From the NCBI GenBank assembly GCA_044221445.1, contig JBGAPF010000034.1:1-16470 (forward strand): 16,470 nucleotides of DNA, given 5' to 3'. Below the pieces are notes generated by a model. The model saw only the letters and a list, made by a program, of their open reading frames with translations. It made no database searches and was not told the DNA's origin. This DNA comes from JBDHTS01 sp044221445 (GTDB lineage: Bacteria > Pseudomonadota > Alphaproteobacteria > Micavibrionales > Micavibrionaceae). Shown piece after piece: positions 7,593-14,520 of this stretch; positions within the stretch are counted from its first letter, which is position 1; each line of letters opens with the position of its first letter. Made by a program: the position numbers and the translations under genes.

Positions 7593-8453
7593 TTACACCT
7601 TTGGCGCTTCGGCCCGGACGACACACACTTTATGATAAGTTGGAACACCGCGCACTCTTTTTCCTTCTGCTTCTTCCGCAGTGATGCGGTTCCTGGCCTC
7701 AGGGTCACTGTATCCTTCGTAAGGAAAGCCTCTGTCTTCAGCGTCAATATAAGATTGCAGACCCGTCCCGAAATCCTGTTGTACGACCACCTCGGACCCG
7801 ATCCGCCTTGGATTGACAAAACCGTAATGCTCCAGCATGTCGAAAATTGTCTGCAGTGTTGGCCGGGTCGCGACGTTCAGCATGATATTCGCCGTCGGCG
7901 CTTTAAGACGGGCTTGTTGTGCAAACGTCGCATTCAGTCCAACGCGGTCATAAAAAGGCAGCGTGTCAGGCGGGCAGTAATTGGCTGCATCATGCGGATC
8001 TTTTAAATCAATATCTTTTTTGATCGCCGAGGGGACGCAGCCAATAATTTCATCGATCTGAGCAAGCATTTCTTCCGGGATGCTGCGCAGAAGATAGGAG
8101 GGGAACAAATCGACATCCCACCCATATCGCTTTGCAAGATTACGGCACGCTTCAATGGCATCAGGAATAATGTCCACGCCGGTATAATGGGCTGGCCCAT
8201 CTTTTTTCATTGTATGCATTCCGGCCATGATCACACCGGTTCCTGCCCCCATTTCGAGCACCTTCTTTTTTTTGAAAATCCCTTCTTCTGCCGCAGCTTC
8301 GAGTCCTCTCGCAAACGTCCTAGTCCAAGGATCAAGGGGTAAGAATAGACCCGGAGGACGCGGAATGACGCAATCCTTACCTGCATTTGCAAACACCTGT
8401 CTAAGTCTTATTTGCTCAACAGGCAGGGCGGACGATCTTAGAGGATGGGACAT
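7593..8453 (-). CDS. SAM-dependent methyltransferase resembling methionine S-methyltransferase (MMT/MmtN-like)
   Basis: 286 residues, cytosolic, class I SAM methyltransferase fold. Motif I is VLEMGAGTGV (65-74), and D94 in TGVDIIP would hold the ribose. Instead of the NPPY motif common in N- and protein methyltransferases it has IIGCVPS (136-142), followed by ANYCP (157-161), a YDRVGL segment, and IMLNVATRPT. From memory, the N-terminal catalytic domain of plant methionine S-methyltransferase has IVGCIPQ, SNYC, FGLGL and IMIFNMGGRPG in the same order and spacing. The bacterial MmtN enzymes that make S-methylmethionine are similar in size. I therefore favour methionine S-methylation (methionine plus SAM to S-methylmethionine). 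It is the first gene of an operon with a homocysteine S-methyltransferase, which could consume the product. AGGA precedes ATG 8453. It could instead methylate another small molecule; an alignment is needed to decide. Confidence 0.5.
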   Translation of the reverse strand: MSHPLRSSALPVEQIRLRQVFANAGKDCVIPRPPGLFLPLDPWTRTFARGLEAAAEEGIFKKKKVLEMGAGTGVIMAGMHTMKKDGPAHYTGVDIIPDAIEACRNLAKRYGWDVDLFPSYLLRSIPEEMLAQIDEIIGCVPSAIKKDIDLKDPHDAANYCPPDTLPFYDRVGLNATFAQQARLKAPTANIMLNVATRPTLQTIFDMLEHYGFVNPRRIGSEVVVQQDFGTGLQSYIDAEDRGFPYEGYSDPEARNRITAEEAEGKRVRGVPTYHKVCVVRAEAPKV

Positions 8454-8470
8454 TTCAGTTATTCCTTATT

Positions 8471-8487
8471 TTATTAAACGTTAATAA
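8471..8487. repeat. 17-bp perfect AT-rich palindrome before the methyltransferase operon
   Basis: TTATTAA-ACG-TTAATAA is a perfect 7+3+7 inverted repeat ending 18 bp upstream of the start codon at 8453. It could be an operator for a dimeric regulator or a weak hairpin next to the ribosome-binding site. It does not resemble an intrinsic terminator, because the stem has no G-C pairs. Confidence 0.55.
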
Positions 8488-8498
8488 GCTGCGCGTTA

Positions 8499-8576
8499 GG
8501 CTAGCTCTGGTCATTTCGAATTTTTTGAAAGCGCTGCAAACACAGCATTTGGAAGGCAGAAGAACTAGCCCCTGCC
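8499..8576 (-). other. candidate structured mRNA leader of the methyltransferase operon
   Basis: In the predicted leader (minus strand) a hairpin forms between 8572-8576 and 8555-8559 (GGCAG/CTGCC, 12-nt loop). Its loop contains GGCTAG (8565-8570), which is complementary to CTAGCC further downstream (8499-8504), so an H-type pseudoknot is possible. A second small stem pairs 8543-8546 with 8533-8536. I cannot match it to the SAM-II or SAH riboswitch consensus. A six-base complement in a leader this long is expected by chance, so confidence is low. Confidence 0.2.
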
Positions 8577-8637
8577 GGTGCGCATTATCATGGGGATGGA
8601 CGTATATCGCATCAATGCCACTCCAGTACCATTAATT

Positions 8638-8666
8638 TTCATATGACATCTTGCGGCATCTGTCAA
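8638..8666 (-). promoter_or_regulatory. promoter of the methyltransferase/homocysteine methyltransferase operon
   Basis: Read on the minus strand: TTGACA (8666-8661, perfect -35), a 17-bp spacer, then TATGAA (8643-8638, 4 of 6 to the -10). Transcription would begin near 8631, leaving a leader of about 175 nt before ATG 8453. An inverted repeat TGACA-N12-TGTCA (8644-8648 and 8661-8665) spans the spacer and shares bases with the -35, as an operator would. Confidence 0.5.
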
Positions 8667-8727
8667 TCTTTTATAAGTCTGTTGCCAGTATCATAAAGCC
8701 CGTGTAAAGCTGCGGCGCGAGAGGATC

Positions 8728-9621
8728 ATGAAAACCACGCATATTGTCCATATTACAGACACCACGGACCGCAATGCCCGGCTGAAGGTCGAGTCGGCCT
8801 ATGTGAAGCATGTCGGGCAATACCGGCTGACAGGCACGCATATCCATGTGGAACCGGCGCACAGTACGCTTGATATCGGCGTCGCCGTTTCGGAACTGAT
8901 CCATAACAGCGAGCGGCCGGACCGTCTCGCCCTGGCGATCAACTGCGCCCCGCCGGACCGGGCGGAGGGCACAGTCAACAATGCCCGCAACGATTTTTTC
9001 TTTGCCGATCTCGGCGACAATGTCTACGCGGGCGGAACCAGCAACGGGCTGGAACTTTCCTATGTCCGAGACCGCATCCGCGCACTGTACCGCCTGACGA
9101 CCACCAATTCGCTGGGCAGCCAGTTTCGCTCGCTCCAGATCCTCCCGGAGCATATGATCCGGTTTATCCTGCCGAAAGAGCGCAAAAAACTTCTGTCATC
9201 GGGCGCGCTGGCGGCCGTCACGGATATCGGCGAGATCGTTCCGCCCGTCCCCGACCGCACCCATGTGATCGAGGTCGACAATTTTAAAAACATCAAACTG
9301 TATGTTGCCGCGCGCGATTGGGACCTGCTGCAGAAAGCGCAGGAAGTGGAGTTTTCCTACGGGCGTGATTCCGTGGAATTTGAACCCATGGAAAACCTGC
9401 CGCAGGAAGTGTTTCGCGCCTTGGTCAGGCCTACCCTGTTCGCCGCGCCGCTCGGCACCAATGTCCTCGCGCTGAATTCCAGTTCGCGCATTTCCGGCGA
9501 CAAACCGGTGCCGATGATCGCCACCATTCGCGAACATCCTGCGCTGACCACGCCCCGCTATGCCGTGCCTGAAATCGGCCAGCCCCTGCATCTGAAAATC
9601 AGGGATGTCAGTTCCGTTTGA
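8728..9621 (+). CDS. hypothetical protein, possible divergent SAM hydrolase/fluorinase-fold (DUF62-like) protein
   Basis: 297 residues, no signal peptide or membrane segment. I do not recognise it as a named protein, but its layout follows the SAM hydroxide adenosyltransferase/fluorinase superfamily. It has an early HITD (8-11) where the family has TDFG, and STLDIGVAVSELI (46-58) in place of the 'IREAAFLL' helix. Next come FFFADLGDNVYAGGTSNGL (90-108), close to the family's 'ADGSYIYIAPNNGLL', and VIEVDNFKNIKL (180-191) where the C-terminal domain has 'IDRFGNLVTN'. The catalytic-loop motif VDPGVG is absent; INCAPPD (71-77) occupies that place, so chemistry may differ or be lost. ATG 8728 follows GAGGA closely. 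It is divergent from the methyltransferase operon, and its end overlaps the end of lptE by 14 bp. A fold search would settle it. Confidence 0.45.
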   Translation: MKTTHIVHITDTTDRNARLKVESAYVKHVGQYRLTGTHIHVEPAHSTLDIGVAVSELIHNSERPDRLALAINCAPPDRAEGTVNNARNDFFFADLGDNVYAGGTSNGLELSYVRDRIRALYRLTTTNSLGSQFRSLQILPEHMIRFILPKERKKLLSSGALAAVTDIGEIVPPVPDRTHVIEVDNFKNIKLYVAARDWDLLQKAQEVEFSYGRDSVEFEPMENLPQEVFRALVRPTLFAAPLGTNVLALNSSSRISGDKPVPMIATIREHPALTTPRYAVPEIGQPLHLKIRDVSSV

Positions 9622-10120
9622 AGTACAGCGCCATCTGGGTTTCGATCTGGCGCGCTAGGTCGTCCAGCGCGGCTTCGCGCACGTTTTCTTCCGATACCCG
9701 TGTCGTGAACTGGCTCGCCAGGATGTTGTAACTGTTCAGCGATGTCAGGGTCCTGGTCAGCACAGGCTTGCCGCTGGCGTTTTCGAGCAGCGTCATCGTC
9801 GTCGACAGGCGCAGCTGCGCCCGCGTGGCGGATGAGTTCTTGGTGATATCGAGGTCGGTCAGGCTTTCGACGATGGGCGCGACCACCAGCGTATGGTCCG
9901 GCGAGGACGGACGCCCCTGCGTGTAAAAACGGTCGATCAATGCGTTGCGTAGATATTGCCCTTCGCGATCGGGGATATTGCCGATTTCCACGGTGTCGAA
10001 GCGCGCCTGCGGCGCCGCGCCGCCGCCGTAAAGCGGCGTAAAGCCGCACCCCGTCAGCAACAAGAAATACACCAGACAGAACGGCCATGAACGGCCCATG
10101 ATTTTACCCGACCACGACAT
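9608..10120 (-). CDS. lptE: LPS-assembly lipoprotein LptE
   Basis: Outer-membrane lipoprotein that plugs the LptD barrel for lipopolysaccharide export. 170 residues. The N-terminus is a lipoprotein signal peptide with lipobox LTGC (lipidated Cys25), followed by GFTPLYG, typical of alphaproteobacterial LptE (DUF/LptE family). I choose ATG 10120, which overlaps the leuS end by 17 bp, because GGGAGG (10133-10128) precedes it at 7 bp. The in-frame ATG at 10099 has only a weak GGGT and would also give a workable signal peptide. The C-terminal helix ENVREAALDDLARQIETQMALYF is the conserved family end. It is coupled to leuS, as in the usual leuS-lptE-holA operon, but holA is displaced. Confidence 0.88.
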   Translation of the reverse strand: MSWSGKIMGRSWPFCLVYFLLLTGCGFTPLYGGGAAPQARFDTVEIGNIPDREGQYLRNALIDRFYTQGRPSSPDHTLVVAPIVESLTDLDITKNSSATRAQLRLSTTMTLLENASGKPVLTRTLTSLNSYNILASQFTTRVSEENVREAALDDLARQIETQMALYFKRN

Positions 10121-12662
10121 TGACGATCCTCCCGGGCACCACGATCACTTTTCGCACGGTTTTTCCTTCCATCGCTTTCTGCACGCCCGGCTCGGCCAGC
10201 GCGGTCTTTTCGGCGAAAGACTGGTCCGCGTTCGCGGGCAGGGTGATGGTCGCGCGCATCTTGCCGTTCACCTGCACGCCGATGGTGACCGTATCGTTCA
10301 CCAGTAAAGCGGAATCGGTTTCCGGCCAGGGCGTTTCCGCCAGCAGCGTTTTGTGGCCCAGCATCTCCCACAGCTCCTCGGCCAGATGCGGCATCATCGG
10401 GTTCATGCAGCGGACGAGATATTCCAGAGCCTCATGCACGGCCGCCTTGTTTTCCGCACCTTCTTTATTAAAGCTGCCGATTGCGTTCGCGAGTTCGCGG
10501 ATACGCGCGACTGCCTTGTTCATGTGAAACGCTTCGATGTCCGATGCGACGCCCGCAGCCGTCTGATGGGAGGCACGCTTTAAAGCCATGCGCGATTCTA
10601 CGGTCGATAACGGCAGGGCGACATGATCGGCAACCGGTTCTGCGACCAGCCGGTGCAGGCGGTTGATGAAACGCCACGCGCCCTCAATCCCCGATTCCGT
10701 CCATTCCAGGTCGCGGTCGGGCGGCGTGTCGGACAGGATGAACAGGCGCGCGGCGTCTGCTCCATAGGTGTTCAGAATATCCTCCGGATCGACGACGTTC
10801 TTTTTCGATTTCGACATCTTCTCGACCCGGCCCTGCGTGACGGTCGCGTTATCGCTGACGCGGACGAAACCACCATTATGGCCGGGTTTTACTTCTGCAG
10901 GATAGACCCATTTGTTGTGGCCGTCCTTATAGGTCGCATGCGTCACCATGCCCTGCGTGAACAATCCTGCGAAAGGCTCGTCCGGCACGGCATAACCGCA
11001 ATCGCGCAACGCGCGTGTGAAAAAGCGTGAGTACAACAGATGCAACACAGCATGTTCGACGCCGCCGATATACTGGTCGACCGCCATCCAGTATTTCGAG
11101 GCTTTTGCACTGAACGCTTCCTTGTCGTTATGCGCGTCGCAGTAACGCAGGAAGTACCAGCTGGATTCGAAAAACGTATCGAATGTATCGGTCTCGCGCG
11201 TCGCCTTCTCACCGCAGGAAGGGCAAACCGTATGCTTCCAGGTCGGGTGTCGGTCGAGCGGATTGCCCGGTTTGTCGAAAGTGACGTCTTCGGGCAACGT
11301 GACAGGCAACTGGTCGTCGGGCACCGGCACGATGCCGCAGGCATCGCAGTGAACCATCGGCACGGGGCAACCCCAGTAACGCTGACGGGACACGCCCCAG
11401 TCGCGCAGACGCCAGATCGTGGTGCCGAACCCCTTGTCCATGTCCTCGATCTTCCGGATCGCGGCGCGCTTGGCGGTTTCGGTCTCAAGACCGTCGAGGA
11501 ATCCGGAATGGGCGAGTTTTCCAGGACCGGTATAAGGCTCGTCCTTTAATTTGAATGTCTTCGGGTCCGCGCCCTCGGGAATGACGACCGGAAGGATCGG
11601 CAGAGCATATTTCGTCGCGAACTCAAAATCGCGCTGGTCATGCGCGGGGCAGCCGAACAATGCGCCTGTGCCATATTCCATCAATACAAAGTTGGCGATA
11701 TAAACCGGCAGCGTGCGGTCGGGAAGAAACGGATGATGCACGGTGGCGCCGGTGTCGAAGCCCAGCTTTTCAGCCTGCTCGATCGCCGCCTCGGACGTCC
11801 CTGCTGCCTGGCATTGTTTGATGAAAGCATCGTACCCCGGTTTGCCGACGCCATATTTTTTGGCCAGCGGATGGTCGGCGGCCAGCGCCACGAAGGACGC
11901 GCCGAACAACGTGTCGGGCCGCGTGGTGAACACCTCGATCTGGTCTTTCGAACCGGTCACGTCGAAACGGAACTGCAGGCCGGACGATTTGCCGATCCAG
12001 TTCTCCTGCATTAGCCGGACCTTCTCCGGCCAGCGGTCGAGCGATTTCAACGCCGACAGAAGTTCGTCGGCATAGTCGGTGATTTTCAGGAACCACTGGT
12101 TCAGCTTGCGGCGCTCGACCGGCACGCCGGACCGCCAGCCCTTGCCGTCCACCACCTGTTCGTTGGCGAGAACCGTGTTCTCCACCGGGTCCCAGTTCAC
12201 CATCGAGTCCTTGCGATAGGCGATGCCCTTTTTGTAAAATTCGATGAACATCTTCTGTTCATGCTTGTAATAGGACGGGTCGCAGGTCGCGACTTCGCGG
12301 CTCCAGTCGATGGCAAGTCCCATCGATTTCAACTGGGCGCGCATCGCCTCGATATTGGAATACGTCCAGGCGGCGGGGTGCATTTTATTGTCCATCGCAG
12401 CGTTCTCGGCGGGCAGGCCCAGCGCGTCCCAGCCCATGGGGTTCAGGACGTTATACCCCTGCGCCCGGCGGTACCGCGCGACGACATCGGAGAGGGTGTA
12501 ATTCCGCACATGCCCCATATGCAGCCGACCCGATGGATAAGGCAGCATGGCCAGGACATAGAATTTCTCCTTATCCGCGGTTTCCGTCACCTCGAAGCTG
12601 CGCCGCTCCGCCCATGTTATGCGCCATTTTTCCTCGGTTTCGCGGATATTGTAACGGATCAT
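10104..12662 (-). CDS. leuS: leucyl-tRNA synthetase
   Basis: Class Ia aminoacyl-tRNA synthetase charging tRNA-Leu. 852 residues, full length. The HIGH-type motif is HMGH (48-51, after PYPSGRL) and the KMSKS loop is at 615-619. The inserted CP1 editing domain is present, with TTRPDTLFGAS and the GTGALFGCPAHDQRD segment whose Asp is used in hydrolysis of misacylated tRNA. Two Cys pairs (CDAC and CPSC) indicate the zinc domain. ATG 12662 gives the conserved start MIRYNIRETEEKW. A TATAAT on the minus strand (12683-12678) would put transcription only about 8-9 nt before the ATG. I see no matching -35. Confidence 0.98.
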   Translation of the reverse strand: MIRYNIRETEEKWRITWAERRSFEVTETADKEKFYVLAMLPYPSGRLHMGHVRNYTLSDVVARYRRAQGYNVLNPMGWDALGLPAENAAMDNKMHPAAWTYSNIEAMRAQLKSMGLAIDWSREVATCDPSYYKHEQKMFIEFYKKGIAYRKDSMVNWDPVENTVLANEQVVDGKGWRSGVPVERRKLNQWFLKITDYADELLSALKSLDRWPEKVRLMQENWIGKSSGLQFRFDVTGSKDQIEVFTTRPDTLFGASFVALAADHPLAKKYGVGKPGYDAFIKQCQAAGTSEAAIEQAEKLGFDTGATVHHPFLPDRTLPVYIANFVLMEYGTGALFGCPAHDQRDFEFATKYALPILPVVIPEGADPKTFKLKDEPYTGPGKLAHSGFLDGLETETAKRAAIRKIEDMDKGFGTTIWRLRDWGVSRQRYWGCPVPMVHCDACGIVPVPDDQLPVTLPEDVTFDKPGNPLDRHPTWKHTVCPSCGEKATRETDTFDTFFESSWYFLRYCDAHNDKEAFSAKASKYWMAVDQYIGGVEHAVLHLLYSRFFTRALRDCGYAVPDEPFAGLFTQGMVTHATYKDGHNKWVYPAEVKPGHNGGFVRVSDNATVTQGRVEKMSKSKKNVVDPEDILNTYGADAARLFILSDTPPDRDLEWTESGIEGAWRFINRLHRLVAEPVADHVALPLSTVESRMALKRASHQTAAGVASDIEAFHMNKAVARIRELANAIGSFNKEGAENKAAVHEALEYLVRCMNPMMPHLAEELWEMLGHKTLLAETPWPETDSALLVNDTVTIGVQVNGKMRATITLPANADQSFAEKTALAEPGVQKAMEGKTVRKVIVVPGRIVNVVVG

Positions 12663-12760
12663 GGAACAGCCTGCAATATTATAGAAATTGGAATCTGGAT
12701 CGGCCTTATGCTAAAGTCCCTTCATATACTTTTCAATAAGAATCGAAAAAACAAGAGCTT
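12663..12760. promoter_or_regulatory. divergent promoter region between leuS and the M32 peptidase
   Basis: This 98-bp gap separates two divergent genes. It holds TATAAT on the minus strand (12678-12683) for leuS and TATACT on the plus strand (12725-12730) for the peptidase, neither with a convincing -35. Two GANTC sites (GAATC at 12691-12695 and 12740-12744), the target of the CcrM methylase of alphaproteobacteria, fall within it. Confidence 0.3.
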
Positions 12761-14509
12761 ATGGCCATTAAAACAGATTTCCGCCGCACTATTGATTCCC
12801 AGCAGGCCTATGACCGTCTGAAACAGATCTTCGCCGCATGGCAGGGCCATAAAGACTCCTTCGACATATTGACCGTACGCGAATGGCTGGAGCCGGACAG
12901 TGACACTAGCCCGCTCCGGGCAGCGCGCGTCGCCATGGGAACCGCTCTCGGCGATCCCGCGCTCGATATGTCGCGCCTGTTGCGGCAGGCGGAAGAAGGC
13001 GCCGCGTCTTTGACCGAAAAGGATCGCGGCAACCTGGAAAGCATGAAAGAAATTTTCGCTTCCTCCGCGTCGGATCCTGCCGCGGTTAACGCGCATGCTG
13101 ATACGCTCGAAGGCGCAAGCGCGCGGTTTTGGGCGATAAAAGCGCCGGTCGACGCTCTGTATATTAAAGAGAGTCGGTACAAACAAAAACTAGACGCACA
13201 AAAGGGACAGGTTACGCACCGCCAGCAAAACCGTCTCGCGACCTATAAGGTGCGGCTGCAGGCGGCCACGGACATTGCTTTTCAGGAGATGAAGGCTTTG
13301 ATGATCCCGCAGGTCGAGGCCAAGCGGGTCCTGCTCCGGAAGGCTTCTCTTGAACTTGGCATCCCGCCTTCGGAAGTCGCCCTGCGCGAATGGAACCCGG
13401 GCGCGCGTGAAAAGGATATAGACCACCGCTTCGAATCCGTACGGGCTGTTTACCCGCGACTGATGGAAACAGCGGAAGCGAAAAAAAAGGAGGAAAGTAA
13501 AATTCTTCCTCTTCCGCCCATAGATGTCAAAAAGCAGGAAAAGCTTTTAATACGGCTGCGCAACGAAATCATTAGTGCTGGCGGTTATGACCCAAGAGAG
13601 ATGGAGGCGGACGGCATAAAGTCGCATTTCGAACTCAGCGAAGGATTGGGCGCATGCTGGGGAACGCCCGCCGAACATTACATGGTGGTTTATGCCGAAG
13701 AAAAAAACCCGCTAAAGGGCGTCATGTATGTCGCCCATGAAACCGGGCACCTTCTCCAGATGCTGGGTCTGCGAAAAATGGGCGGGGCCTATCATGACCA
13801 GCCGGTAGGACGCATCAATGGATATGGCGTTTATGAAATATCGGCGATGACCATGGACATCCTGACGTCGGGACGGAAATTTTTCGAATTGGCCGCGCCG
13901 ATCATTCGCGAAGAGCTGGGAGTCAGCGGCCCGGAATGGGAAGCGGAAAACCTTTATCGCTTGGCGCAACGCAAGGAATCGACCGACTGGTCAGCCGGCG
14001 GCCTTGATTGCCTGCCCGAGGTGGCCTGGCGCGATAAAGCCAGGAAAATCTTATACAACAGCGACCTGAAGGTAGCTGACGCGATCGACTGCATCCCTCA
14101 TATATGGGCAGAGACGATGACGGAATATACGGGTCAGTTCCACGAACCGAAAGATTTTCTTTGGGAAGAAGACCATCCGTTCACAGACATGTTCGGTTAT
14201 TATGAAGCCTATATGGCGGGGGCTGAAGGTGCGGCCATCATTAGCCAGATTGTGCAAAAACGCGGGTTTGATGACAGCAAAGCAACAACTTTGAAAGAAC
14301 TCGTTGCGCCTTATGCGGCTGTGCTACAGGAACATATCCATTCAAAAGGCCGGAGTTATCCGCCAGCTGAAACGATGGAGCGCGCCCTGAAAGCCGAAAG
14401 CCTGCCCACGAAGCCGCGACTTGGCCCCTGGCTGCAAAGACTCGGCGCAGACGCTGTCCCGATCAGCCTGGCAGCAGCTCCAGCTTTAAATGAAGCGCGC
14501 CCGGGCTGA
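12761..14509 (+). CDS. divergent M32-family (carboxypeptidase Taq-like) metallopeptidase
   Basis: 582 residues, cytosolic, no signal peptide. M32 enzymes remove C-terminal residues from peptides using a zinc or cobalt ion. The metal motif is HETGH (326-330) in YVAHETGHLLQMLG, with E359 (GYGVYEISAM) as the expected third ligand, where canonical M32 has 'HESQS'. The segment DMFGYYEAYMAGAEGA corresponds to the family's 'GYFPTYTLGNM'. The helical N-terminal half fits M32, but a charged stretch around 230-265 (EAKKKEE) and a C-terminal tail of about 30 residues make it longer than the usual near-500. The HEAGHALYEQ and HESQS signatures are altered, so specificity may differ. ATG 12761 follows a weak AAGAG. 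It is inserted between leuS and the DUF3576 gene. An M3-type oligopeptidase is less likely. Confidence 0.65.
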   Translation: MAIKTDFRRTIDSQQAYDRLKQIFAAWQGHKDSFDILTVREWLEPDSDTSPLRAARVAMGTALGDPALDMSRLLRQAEEGAASLTEKDRGNLESMKEIFASSASDPAAVNAHADTLEGASARFWAIKAPVDALYIKESRYKQKLDAQKGQVTHRQQNRLATYKVRLQAATDIAFQEMKALMIPQVEAKRVLLRKASLELGIPPSEVALREWNPGAREKDIDHRFESVRAVYPRLMETAEAKKKEESKILPLPPIDVKKQEKLLIRLRNEIISAGGYDPREMEADGIKSHFELSEGLGACWGTPAEHYMVVYAEEKNPLKGVMYVAHETGHLLQMLGLRKMGGAYHDQPVGRINGYGVYEISAMTMDILTSGRKFFELAAPIIREELGVSGPEWEAENLYRLAQRKESTDWSAGGLDCLPEVAWRDKARKILYNSDLKVADAIDCIPHIWAETMTEYTGQFHEPKDFLWEEDHPFTDMFGYYEAYMAGAEGAAIISQIVQKRGFDDSKATTLKELVAPYAAVLQEHIHSKGRSYPPAETMERALKAESLPTKPRLGPWLQRLGADAVPISLAAAPALNEARPG

Positions 14510-14516
14510 CGCCCGG
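14501..14516. terminator. hairpin between convergent M32 peptidase and DUF3576 genes
   Basis: CCGGGC-TGAC-GCCCGG is a perfect 6-bp GC stem with a 4-nt loop. It overlaps the peptidase stop codon (14507-14509) and is followed on the plus strand by a T-run at 14523-14527, 6 nt after the stem. On the minus strand it lies just after the DUF3576 stop without a T-run. It is probably a shared terminator, better for the plus strand. Confidence 0.5.
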
Positions 14517-14520
14517 CAAG

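Noticed and set aside
7592..7819. N-terminal extension of the homocysteine methyltransferase
   Set aside because: It lies inside the coding sequence of the upstream methyltransferase, and the conserved FPGGMGTE start follows ATG 7591 at the right distance.
8454..8631. SAM-II or SAH riboswitch upstream of the methyltransferase operon
   Set aside because: I could not align the leader to the consensus of either class; kept only as an unclassified structured leader.
9558..10088. Long alternative frame on the same strand as lptE
   Set aside because: Its low-complexity, Arg/Ala-rich product is typical of an out-of-frame reading of GC-rich DNA, while lptE itself has a clear lipobox and conserved C-terminus.
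10516..10531. Second parS-like sequence (TTGTTCATGTGAAACG) in leuS
   Set aside because: Four mismatches to the consensus, including arm positions, within a conserved coding region; most likely chance.
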